64,000 nt of DNA from positions 2,468,181-2,532,180 of the forward strand of contig OX424570.1 in assembly GCA_949152475.1 (NCBI GenBank). Reading direction: 5' to 3'. The position numbers and the translations under genes are program-made. The notes beneath the pieces are model-generated. The model did not search any database, was not told the DNA's origin, and saw only the letters and a list, made by a program, of their open reading frames with translations. Origin of the DNA: Terebella lapidaria (taxonomy: Eukaryota; Annelida; Polychaeta; Terebellida; Terebellidae). Of this stretch, positions 54,000 through 64,000 are shown piece after piece (position 1 is the stretch's first letter; each line of letters begins with the position of its first letter).

Positions 54000-55357
54000 T
54001 TTTCGATACAGTACACATAACATACAGTTGCCACAGTGATCAATTATATATAATATGTCTATATGTCTATTCGATGTTTTTCTGAATGTGTGATGTATTA
54101 CGGACACACGAGTACATCGTATCTGTCGAACGTGTATATAGTGCAGGAAAGATTGATACCTTATAATGTGATACCACCAAAACAAACGCGATTTCCCAAA
54201 TACTCTCAACTATACAATACCGACTGTCATCATCCTTAACATGTAGGATTATACCCTGCATATTAAATTTGACTATTACCACTATTTGACCCCGATTTGT
54301 CATGGATATGCATTCACTCATATTAAAACATTCTCCTCAAGCGCCTCCATTATCCATTATCAAACGGCCTGGGGTCTCGGGGGCGCCGTAAGCTCCCTGG
54401 GAAATTTTGTGATTTTCAATATTTTTAGGCCGATTTTGGTGTGTAGATGACATATCATTTTTACATATCATCAAGGTACATATTACAGTACATTGTTACA
54501 CTGATATAGTCAAGTTCAACTCGAAATCTCGAATGACCTGGCATGATACCCTATTTTTTCACCAAATTCAGACTTCTATTGATCTTGAAAATTAAAAAAA
54601 ATTGGCAATCTACTATAAATGTTAAATTTCGGAAAACAAAACACAATTTGGCATGTCATTTGATGTTCGTCACAAACCTTCGTAGACACTGGTGAAATTG
54701 ATATTTCATAAGAATACATATCTAAGTGTCTTCCAACTCAAACACTTCATAGTTGGAACATTCCTCTTCGGGAAGAAGTTCAAGAAATCCCAGAGTTTGC
54801 TTTGATTCCCGTGATCCTATTTGGAACAAACATTTAACATAAGGGTAGATTGCCGACATTTTGATTCTGCAAGATAAAAGTCTGAAGTTTGGTGAAAATT
54901 TATGGTTCTATGCCAAATGGACCTATATAAAGTTTAAATGGGTCAGGGGTTGACTAAAATCCTTGCCGATCAATATTTCAATAGGTAAATCCGCAAAATT
55001 ACACCATGTGCATATTAACACCGACAAAGCTACTCAACACTAGTATTTAAGTCTTTGTCTAGACCACAATATGGAAAATCAGAAATGAAACACTTTTCAG
55101 CACAATTTCCACGCATTATTTTATGCCTGTGTATAATAAATTCTGAAAAAAACATTTAGTCATTACTAGATTGACCAGCCATTAACCCCCTCGTCCCACC
55201 CTGGCGAACGGGGGTTGGGGGTGGTGGGGTAAGGGGGCATGTACGCCCGATAAGCTTGATGGTAGATCCGCGCCTGCATTTCCTATTATACAAGATTGTT
55301 TCTGACGACAATTCTGTGTAGTCGCAGCTTTTAACCCACCGGGCATATACACTTAAG
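54000..55357. other. No recognised gene
   Basis: Unique sequence with a GC-richer patch near 54340-54405 (GGGGTCTCGGGGGCGCCG) and a G/C-skewed stretch at 55185-55240. The open frames overlapping 53832-54321 are by-products of the palindromic repeats. Confidence 0.45.
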
Positions 55358-56575
55358 CTTTTTTTTGATTGATTGATTTTTGTCAGCATAAAATTTCATG
55401 TCACATACAATCCAAACAAATACAAAATACATATGATCCACATAAATGTAAAACAATGTAAATAATTGAATAAATATGTGAACATAAAAAATTACACCAG
55501 GGATAACTAAAAAAAGTCCAATAGATGACTTATTTCCATTGAGGTCCCTAGACAAAAATTGCAAAAAGGCAAATGTGTGCATTGTTGGGAAACATTGATA
55601 GAAGCGTAGTGGATAGTATAATAAGACTAGAGACTAGAACAGATCACAAAACAAAAAAGCTAAGTATAAACATATTGACTAGAGTTAGCAGACAAATAAG
55701 AGCCATGTAAAAACATTTTTCATGCTGACTTGAATATAAATTTTGAAATGAATATAATTTTGTATAGATTGGATTGTACTATCTAATTTATTCCATAGAA
55801 ACGGAGCTGTGAACCTGAAAGAATTTTTGCCTAAGATAGTTTAAAACGCGGTTGAAACAATAGAAGCACCACTGGAACGTGTATTATGTGCATGAACTGA
55901 TCTGACATGTAGTACATTTTGTTTGAGATAATGGGGAGCCTGGCCATGAACAATTTCATGCATGTGACAGTTAACTAAGTACTGCACTCGGTTTTCCACT
56001 GTTAACCATTTAAGATGATTAAATTGATTAACATCAAGATAAGTTCTAGTGCTTAGCTTGAATACGACCCTAATTAATTTGTTTTGACATGTTTGTAGTT
56101 TATTTTTGAGCAGTTTAGACAGGCCAGGATACCACGAACAACAACAATAGTCGAAATGACATTGTACAAGTGCAGAAGCTGATAGTTGAGTAGTTTGGAC
56201 ATCGATAAAACCTGACATTCTATACAACAGTTTTAATCTAGCATTAACCTTTGATATAACATTATTCGCCATAGAAACACCACTCATATTCTGGTCAAAT
56301 TCAACCCCAAGATATTTAACAGTTTTACTGGATGCAATGCTGGTTCCATTGCAAGTAACATTCAACTCAAAATTCTGTTTCAACATGTAGTTTGTGCCGA
56401 ATAACATAGACTCTGTTTTGCCAAGGTGCAAAGATAATTTGTTGTCCATCAACCATTTACTTATGGATTCAAGTTCTGAACTGAGCTCTGTTTCAATGTT
56501 GGTTACACTTTTATCTGAGTACAGCGATGTTGAATCATCTGCATATTCTAGGCGTGTTGTCATCGACGTTTTCTT
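55358..56575 (-). mobile_element. 5-prime-truncated LINE copy with 3-prime tail
   Basis: On the minus strand the copy begins inside the RT at the YADD box (about 56563), passes through the C-terminal domain, continues into a 3-prime region with GACCTCAATGGAAATAAG, and ends in CAATCAATCAAAAAAAAG at about 55380-55358. Such a short simple repeat tail is typical of CR1/Jockey-type LINEs. 5-prime truncation is usual for LINE insertions. The upstream part is shared with the tandem duplication copy at 58008. Confidence 0.8.
55685..56563 (-). pseudogene. LINE RT C-terminal half
   Basis: The frame 56563-55841 (240 aa) starts near LEYADDSTSLYSDKSV (catalytic Asp pair present) and includes WLMDNKLSLHLGKTESMLFG, VKYLGVEFDQNMSG and QCHFDYCCCSWYPGLSK. 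After a frameshift near 55840 the expected ending continues as GKNSFRFTAPFLWNKLDSTI and a stop at 55685-55687. The fingers and first palm motifs are absent, so there is no activity. It is clearly of a Jockey/CR1-like family and differs from the LINE at 30035. Confidence 0.85.
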
Positions 56576-56761
56576 TTGCTAGCAAATACTTCAATCATCT
56601 CCTCTGAGACCACTTTTTGGAATTTTTTCGAAATTTTATATAGTGACATTACAGTCTCAACAAACTATCCAAAGTGAAATTTTGATTTGTTTGCATGATT
56701 TTCAGCTTTGGAATTGCAATTTACTCATAATGGGATGGTATGTATGTATAATTAACGAGGG

Positions 56762-57208
56762 GTGCCACACGTAAGACAGGAAATGCTTATTCTTTCTGGA
56801 ACACCTAAGTTCACCTCCTTATGGCCACATATGGGGGCTTATTTCCTTACACTGGACATTGAGCAAGGAGAATCGACTCGGGTGAGTTTCGCTCGGAATA
56901 CTTTCAGGCGTTACTCTTATATTGCTCTTATATTCAAATGTAAGGTCATGGCATATTGGTATTTTCCACATACGAGGACATATCATGTGGCAATATATGA
57001 ACGGATACATTTGTGCGTGTGTAACACGTGCTCAGATGCCCTTGAACGAATTAATGCTTCTGACCCGCCTATAAGAGCATGTATTCCGAATTTGAGGGGT
57101 TATCAGGACAGTCTTCAAATGCGTGAGATCATGGTAGGTTTGTTATTGATGCCAACATCTGGATGTGTACGTGATAGTGGGTATGACAACAGCTACTGTT
57201 ACCAGTAA
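56762..57208 (+). other. Uncharacterised open frame, 148 aa
   Basis: The frame contains LILSGTPKFTSLWPHMGAYF, CVCNTCSDALERINASDPPI and GLLLMPTSGCVRDSGYDNSY, with several Cys in the second half (pattern C-x-C-x2-C, then C, C, C). It is intact here. The copy at about 58650-59060 is broken by a deletion of about 37 bp and a one-base insertion. The early part overlaps a dispersed segment also seen near 32965. Long for chance in AT-rich DNA, but no family is recognised and no splice or promoter signals decide it. Confidence 0.35.
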
Positions 57209-57741
57209 CTTTGTCAACAGGGGTCGACATGAACGCTTTTCCCATGAACACAAGGGACCTAGAAATTGAGCCAGTCTATAGCGGCACGATTGAATCCCTC
57301 CAGTAATTATGTTGTCAATCTTAGACTGACACTTCCATTACCAATGCCAATTCAATCCAATTATTGATGTTTTTAGTCAACAGATACGTATTTTTTATTC
57401 TCATTTAGGTTGCAGTGAGAGACAGCCTAGGAAAACCCAGTGCGGTGCTCAAAGACGAAGGAAGCAATAAGAAGCAGGAACCATTCAGGGTGATCAATAA
57501 AAACAGTCCTCGATTATTTACAATGAGGATTTCATGCTTCATTTACTGGAACTACTTGGATTGAGAGTTACCAGATCATTTATTTTAATGCTATCCCTGT
57601 TGAATAATATTAGGGACCTGACATTTTGATCCGCCATCAACCGTGCGCCAACAACCGTGCATCAAATTTGAAAACTTTCATATTAAAGAACAGGTTTTGC
57701 TTAGTGTGTTCTGATCGGTTGGTGACAAAATTGGTAGATAA

Positions 57742-57963
57742 TTAGTTGTATCTAGACATTGTTACACAGCTCGCGTTTGGTAATATACCTGTGAGTTGAA
57801 TCCGAGTTTGCTTCCTTGAAAACTGATAGCATGGACAACACATATACTGATTTTTTGTATCCACAGTGGCAATCTGTTTGTATATGTCTAGATTGTTACT
57901 GGAATGACATTTGAACGTAATTGTCAGAGTGTGGTGTATTCCAACACCGCCGAGACACACCAA
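57742..57963 (-). other. Uncharacterised minus-strand frame, duplicated
   Basis: The frame reads GVGIHHTLTITFKCHSSNN, then DIYKQIATVDTKNQYMCCPC. The second copy at 59915-59646 keeps the same frame over most of its length and is 16 residues longer because copy 1 lost about 45 bp. Similar reading in both copies may only reflect the recent duplication. Not recognised. Confidence 0.25.
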
Positions 57964-58007
57964 TGATGGATAATCTGGTTTGAATCAACGTGAATACACA
58001 CGTACTC

Positions 58008-58480
58008 AGGCCAGGATACCACGAACAACAACAATAGTCAAAATGACATTGTACAAGTGCAGAAGCTGATAGTTTATTAGTTTGGACATCGATAAAACAT
58101 GACATTCTATACAACAGTTTTATTCTAGCATTAACTTTTGATATAACTTTATTCGCCATAGAAACACCACTCATATTCTGGTCAAATTCAACCCCAAGAT
58201 ATTTAACAGTTTTACTGGATGCAATGCTGGTTCCATTGCAAGTAACATTCAACTCAGAATTATGTTTCAACATGTAGTTTGTGCCGAATAACATAAACTC
58301 TGTTTTGCCAAGGTGCAAAGATATTTTGTTGTCCACCAACCATTCACTTATGGATTCAAGTTCTGAACTGAGCTCTGTTTCAATCTTGGTTACACTTTTA
58401 TCTGAGTACAGCAATGTTGAATCATCTGCATATTCTAGGCGTGTTGACGTCGACGTTTTTTTTGCTAGCAAATACCTCAA
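58008..58480 (-). pseudogene. Second copy of LINE RT fragment, cut by duplication boundary
   Basis: Repeats LEYADDSTLLYSDKSV through CSWYPGLS with small changes and then runs into unrelated sequence at 58008, exactly at the duplication junction. It therefore arose by tandem duplication and not by a separate retrotransposition event. Confidence 0.85.
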
Positions 58481-59960
58481 TCATCTCATCTGAGACCACT
58501 TTGTGGAATTTGTTCGAAATTTTATATAGTGACATTACAGTCTCCACAAACTATCCAATGTGGAATTTTGATTCGTTTGTGTGATTTTCAGCTTTGAAAT
58601 TGCAATTTACTCATAATGGGATGGTATGTATGTATAATTAATGAGGGTTGCCACAGGCGAGATAGGAAGTGCTTATTCTTTCTGGAACACCTAAGTTCAC
58701 CTCCTTATGGCCACATATGGGGGCTCATTTCCTTACACTGGACATTGAGCATGAAGAATCGACTCGGTTGAGTTTCGCTTGGAATACTTTCATGCGTTAC
58801 TCTTATAGTGCTCTTATATTCAAATGTGAGGTCATGGCATATTGGCTATGAACGGATACATCTGTGTGTGTGTGTAACACGTGCTCGGATGCCCTGAAAC
58901 GAATAAATGCTTCTGACCCGCTTAAAAGGGCATGTTTTTCGAATTTGAGGGATTATAAGGACATTCTCATAAATGCGTGAAATCATGGTAGGTTTGTCAT
59001 TGCTGCCAACATCTGGTTGTGTACGTGATAGTGGGTATGACAACAGCTACTGTTACCAGTAACTATGTCTTCCCTCAAAACTCTCAGGCAGACGGGGACA
59101 GTTAAGTCAACAGGGGTCGACATGAACGCTTTTCCCATGCACACAAGGGACCTAGAAATTGAGCCACAGTCTATAGCGGCACGATTGAATCCCTCCAGTA
59201 GTTATATTGTCAATCTTAGACTGACACTTCCATTACCAATGCCAATTCAATCCAATTATTGATGTTTTTGGTCAACAGACACGTATTTTTTATTCTCATT
59301 TAAATTGCAGTGAGAGACAGCATAGGAGAACCCAGTGCGATGGATAAAGTCAAAGGAAGCAATACGAAGCAGAAAACATTTAGGATGATCAATAAAAACA
59401 GTCCTCGATTAGGCCTATTCACAATGAGGATTTCATGCCTCATTTACTGGAACTACTTGGATGGAGAGTTACCAGATCATTTATTTTAATGGTTTCTCTA
59501 TTGATTAATATTAGGGACCCGACATTTTGATCCACCGAACGCAGTTAAAATCTACTAACCGTGCATCAAATTTAAATATTTTCATATTAACGAACAGGTT
59601 TTGCTTAGTGTGTTCTGATGGGTTGATGACAAAATTGGTAAATAATTAGTTGTATCTAGACATTGTTTCACAGCTTGCATTTGGTAACATTCTTGTTATT
59701 CCAATATTCGAATCGTATAGGTCACCTATCAACTGGACACCAGTAAGTTGAATCCGAGTTTGCTTCCTTGAAAACTGATAGCATGGGCAACACATATACT
59801 GATTTTTTGTATCCACAGTGGCAATCTGTTTGTATATGTCTAGATTGTTACTGGAATGACATTTGAACGTAATTGTCAGAGTGTGGTGTATTCCAACACC
59901 GCCAAGACACACCAATGATGGATAATCTGGTTTGAATCAACGTGAATACACACGTACTCA
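58008..59960. repeat. Tandem duplication of about 1.9 kb, second copy
   Basis: Begins abruptly within the RT sequence at AGGCCAGGATACC (58008) and ends with CACGTACTCA at 59960, equivalent to 58007. By eye it is over 90 percent like copy 1, with several indels. The stretch 59060-59640 holds unit sequence without a supported gene. Confidence 0.9.
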
Positions 59961-60485
59961 ATGCACAAAATATTCCTATGTACCTCACGCATTTCGCGTA
60001 ATTCAACGCAAGGTGGCAAAGCTACTGAACACAGAGGCTCTTTAACCACTAGCATAACTATCAGATCGATCTTCTTGCATTGTCAACCGACCGTAAACGG
60101 TGACAATTCACATCGGTTTCAGGTATCGGTTTATCGAACAGAATATTTGCGAATGTGAGTATCAACCTCTTACCACCATCGTCCAGATTTCATGATGCCT
60201 TTGATAACTTACTGTTTGTCTGACTGTTTGTGGGAATGTTGATGAATCTGGTGCGGCCTAAATTTTTCACGCTAATGATTTTATCAATCATGGCAGCAAT
60301 TCAGTTTTCTGTTCGTGTCCATAGCATAATCTCGAAAGCAGACCAGATAACTGTGTACGGAACTTGACAATAAGACAAAATCTATTATAACATACATCAG
60401 TACAGGGTTTACCAGTTGTTCACTAGCATTGAAGGAAACGTTGTCAAATCTGGAATTCATATTTATCATTCCGAATCTTTAATTT
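59961..60485. other. Possible exon fragment; relative of 50780-51150
   Basis: A 65-residue plus frame (59961-60158) ends just before GTGAGT, a good splice-donor match, but is not recognised. The part from about 60245 (CTGGTGCGGCC, ACGCTAATGATTTT, ATGGCAGCAATTCAG) resembles 50880-50940. Confidence 0.3.
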
Positions 60486-62900
60486 TATCCTCCGAACGAA
60501 GGTCGGCGGATACTATGGATTTGCGACCGTCGCGCCTTGTCTGCACTCAGACACTTTCTTGTGAACGCTCTGCACATTGCAAATTACGATAATTTCTTAG
60601 AGAGACATGTATTTTGGTAGGATCACGACACCAATCAAGTTTGGTTGTCATAGCAACCCAGCTGGCGACTGGCGACACATTTCGTGCTCAAATTGGCAGC
60701 ACACATGGTTTGTGAACGGGTTTGAGTTTTCGCTGAATGATGATGAAATCGCACAGCCTCGATAAAAACGACAGTCACGCGAAATTTGCTATTGCTTTTC
60801 AGAATGAGGAAATAAACATTAATTAGTTAGCAGGTTTATTACGAAAAATCCATCTTATTACGACCATTTAAATACCCCCTTTGGCATCCTTGATCGCTCC
60901 AATAACCCGCACTATGAAAGCCAATGGCACTGCGATTCTTGTTCAGAATAGAGAACTAATGTTATTGGTGAAAACAATATTATTACCGAATAAGTTAACA
61001 TTAGTTTATACTTTGAGTCTCTAATTGCCCACGATAAAAATTAGCCCCAGTGCCAAGACAGATTACCGGACAAAATACGTTTTATATTTTAGAGAATAGC
61101 CATTTTGTCCCGTGACATTGAAAATAAGTTCACTGGTCAAATGCATCGTCATGAGAATATCCAGCAAACATGTATATCATTCCCCATGTGTCCACAATTG
61201 CTTGCTAAGCTGTAAATTCAATAACAAGTAAAACAAAAAAGCAATTCTGTTCTATGACCTTGAAAATGAGGTCTAAGGTCGAATTAATGGTCTTCAACAT
61301 ATTCGGCATACATCATTCCCTATAGGTGCACAACTAATTCCTGAGCTGTAAAGTCGATAATAAGTGAGAGATTAGCCATTTTGTCCTGTGGCCTTGAAAA
61401 TGAGGTCAAGATCATGACAATAATCTGCATAGATCATTTCCTATATGTTCATAATTGATTCCTAAGCTGTAGAAGTCGATAAGCGAGATATTAGCCATTT
61501 TGTTCTTTGACCTTGAAAATGAAGTCAAAGGTCAAATTCAAGGTCATCAGAATATTCGACGTATATCATTTCTTATATGTCCACAATTTATTCCTAAGCT
61601 GTAAAGTCAATAATAAGCGAGATATTAGCCATTTTGTGCTCTTGACCTCGAAAATGAGGTCAGAGGTCAAATTCAAGGTCACGCGAATATTCAGCATATA
61701 TCATTTCCTATATGTTCACGATTGATTCCGGGGCTGTGAAATCGATAACGAGTGAGATATTAGCCATTTTTGGTCCTGTGACCTTGAAAATGAGGTCAAT
61801 AGTCAAAATCAAGATCATGACAATAATCTGCATAGATCATTTACTATATGTTCATAATTGATTCCTAAGCTGTAAAGTCAATAGGAAGCGAGTTAGCCAT
61901 TTTGTGCTGTGACCTTGAAAATGAGGTCAAAGGTCAAATTCAAGGTCATCAGAATAGTCTGTCTATATCATTTCCAATATATACCCACAATTGATTCCTA
62001 AGCTGTAATATCGATAATAAGCGAGATATTAGCCATTTTGAGCTCTGACCTTGGAACTGAGGTCAGAGGTCAAATTCAAGGTCATAAAAATATTCAGCAT
62101 ATATCATTTCCTATATGTCCACAATTGATTCCTAGTCTCTGATCTCAATATTAAGTTAGATAATAGGCATAATGTGTCCCATTATAAAGCATAGCAGAAT
62201 TTAACATGGGAAAGTCCCAGTTGGCCCGAGTTTGGGCCAAAATGACCCTCTTCGAGCAATTCAAGGGCAACGACACTCATACAAATCACAGGGGTACAGG
62301 TGAGGAGTGTTATGCATCAATAACAAAATAAGTTACTGTACATATTTTGAGAAAATGACCGTCAAAATCCGAAATTGGCCATTTTTCGACGAAAACGGCC
62401 ACCATTCTGAAAAAAAATAAGAAAATGAAAAAAATAAAAAATACCTCCCTCTCGATATAGTTTTAGGCATTTTTGTGCAAAATTTATGGACGGACGACGA
62501 ATGCAACGCCATGACAATAGGTTATCGGATCATAGGTACGGTAACTTAAAAATGGTCAAGACAAGAAACATTTATCATTGCGCTCGACAAGGTAAAAGTT
62601 CCAGTAGAGATTTCATGGCTCTAACTGAATGAGTTAATATTAGACTCACTAGTTGAGTATATTATTGACCACAATAAAAATAGATAAGACAAGTAACATT
62701 TATGATTCGGCTCAACAATGTTGAATTTCTGTCCAGTAAGGATTTCTCGGCTATAACTGAATAAGTTAATATTATTATTACTAGTTAAGGCTATTGTTGA
62801 CCACAATAAAACTAATTAAGACTACAAACATTTATTTTTGGGCTCAAAGCTCAAGAAGGAAAAGGCCCTGTCCAATAAGGATTTCATGGCTGTACCCAAA
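60486..62900. mobile_element. Composite noncoding element B, split by a nested insertion
   Basis: The head ATCCTCCGAACGAAGGTCGG is the same type as at 38703, followed by CTTGTGAACGCTCT and CACCAATCAAG as in element A. One 131-bp-type unit (about 60960-61034) precedes the inserted element at 61042-62546, and the 131-bp units continue at 62554-62900. No terminal CGGGGGATAC was found at the right side, so this copy is incomplete. Confidence 0.6.
61042..62546 (-). mobile_element. Inserted composite element of the 134-bp monomer family
   Basis: In the opposite orientation to element C: the head (revcomp GTTACCGTACCTATGATCC) is at the right end (about 62520-62546), then one 358-bp-type segment (62120-62420), then about eight 134-bp monomers, and a tail ending GGGGCTA at 61042. 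TAAAAAT occurs at both edges (61035-61041 and 62547-62553), a candidate 7-bp target duplication. Both insertions of the family have an AT-rich target. Confidence 0.65.
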
Positions 62901-64000
62901 ATGTAGGGGTATATAGCAAGGTTTCATAACCCATTCCTGTGACAAGCTTCACTGGAATGTATTGGGTAAGAAATAATAAGTTAATGATATATTAATTTTT
63001 ATGAGTAAAAAAAATAGGTAAGGTCCGGAAGGTTTAATACGGATATCGATGAAGCTCACTGGCCTGGCAAAGAACATTCATCTGCAAAATATTGTGTCTT
63101 GAAATACTAAACAAACATTACCCTTCAAGCTACCCTCAATAAATTATACAAACTTTTCATGAAATAACAATGTTCCAGATAAATAGTTCTTTTGGAGAAA
63201 ATATTGGCATATACTCACTAATTCAATCCCATAAACTCATTCACCCCTTTTTGTTATCCTATATGGTATCAAATTATAACTTGACACATTTCATGTATGC
63301 GTTACACATTCTTGGACCTTTTCTCAAATATGCTCAGATTCCTGAGATACCGATTCGAGCTGAAATTAGCTTTGAGGAAGATTGCCAACGTTCTCAATTG
63401 TGGCGATAAATTCGGTAAAAACTTGCCGTTTGACTCGCAGGTGTATACTCTATTCGTCGAACAAGCTTTCAATGTAATTTGACATACAACCGCAGTGATG
63501 AATAGTTCATATTACTAGCCACTGTGAAATCGAATTCTCATCAGTCCTAATATTCACGATTCCGTGCAGAGTGAATAGTATTTGCCAGCAGTTGTGTTAT
63601 GTATGTGCGTTTTTGCTCATCCTGCTCCAGTGTTCATTTCGAATTGCAACTCAAATATACAAGTAATACCAGCAAACATGAGACAAAAATGGAAACAATT
63701 CGTGGATTGCACTAAAGAGAAATAGTTTCTGTACAAGAATGGAGCGCATAAGTCGAAATAAACTTGCAAAAAACATATATAAGCATATGCCCGGATCCAC
63801 ACAGTAACAAACAAACACACTAGTATATGTGTGTCGCTGAGCGGTTCCACACACATGCAGACAAATGGATGAACGAAATTATAAACGTTCGTCAGGCTCA
63901 GTAGGGGGAATGCTCAGTTCGCAGATAATTCATAATTATATGAATAAATCATGGTGATCTGGTAATGCATTCTCTCCACGCGTTGCCTTTTACACGACAA
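62901..64000. other. No recognised gene
   Basis: AT-rich sequence to the window end. The plus frame at 63170-63409 (79 aa) and overlapping minus frames near 63620-63856 have no recognisable motif. Confidence 0.45.

Larger units (their letters stand above)
56121..58007. repeat. Tandem duplication of about 1.9 kb, first copy
   Basis: This copy runs from AGGCCAGGATACCACGAACA inside the LINE RT to CACGTACTC at 58007, where the same text as at 56121 starts again. It contains the RT piece, an open frame at 56762-57208, and a conserved minus-strand stretch near 57742-57963. Relative to copy 2 it lacks about 45 bp near 57790 and about 44 bp near 57207. Confidence 0.9.

Noticed and set aside
53832..54209. 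125-residue minus-strand frame at the Mutator-like element
   Set aside because: Its second half is translated palindromic repeats (LDKSRYYLDKSTYYLDKS) and its first half is flanking DNA; no independent support.

Overview
This window is intergenic DNA from a repeat-rich, AT-rich animal genome, most likely a marine invertebrate. Three things point there: densely packed retrotransposon remnants of metazoan type (LINE, Ty3/gypsy, tyrosine-recombinase retroelement, possible Penelope-like), small TIR elements with clean target-site duplications, and noncoding elements built from internal tandem arrays. I cannot fix the phylum from sequence alone. No tRNA, rRNA, CRISPR array or bacterial-type operon is visible, and I recognise no intact host gene. 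A few exon-like open frames are listed as uncharacterised.

Layout. (1) 1-20360 holds four tandem copies of a unit of about 4.3 kb: 1-9828, 9829-14083, 14084-18955 and 18956-20360. Each unit starts with degenerate 85-110 bp sub-repeats. Copies I-III also carry a decayed minus-strand gene that may derive from a tyrosine-recombinase-like protein. Copy I is broken by a 5.7 kb block with gypsy integrase remnants, minisatellites and inverted repeats. Copies I and II carry a TTA-flanked Harbinger-type element for which copy III is the empty site. Copy III carries a TA-flanked TIR element. (2) 21046-25310 is an apparently complete tyrosine-recombinase retrotransposon on the minus strand with perfect split direct repeats and three open frames (Gag-like, RT/RNase H plus methyltransferase-like region, recombinase). 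(3) 25311-38700 holds a minus-strand LINE with ORF1, endonuclease and RT joined by an internal deletion; a decayed plus-strand LINE RT; a possible Penelope-like remnant; and a TTAA-flanked element. (4) 38703-41468 and 60486-62900 are related noncoding composite elements. The second has been split by insertion of another composite element, whose free relative lies at 48330-50680 and is built of 134-bp monomers carrying nuclear-receptor-type motifs. (5) 42255-47260 and 56121-59960 are two separate tandem duplications, the second cutting through a LINE RT fragment. (6) 53112-53989 is a long-TIR element with a 9-bp duplication and palindromic 17-bp internal repeats, and 47577-47668 is a near-perfect 39-bp-arm hairpin.

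The genes do not form a pathway: nearly all coding material belongs to mobile elements. The most coherent system is the split-direct-repeat retrotransposon at 21046-25310, whose intact frames and identical repeats suggest recent insertion.
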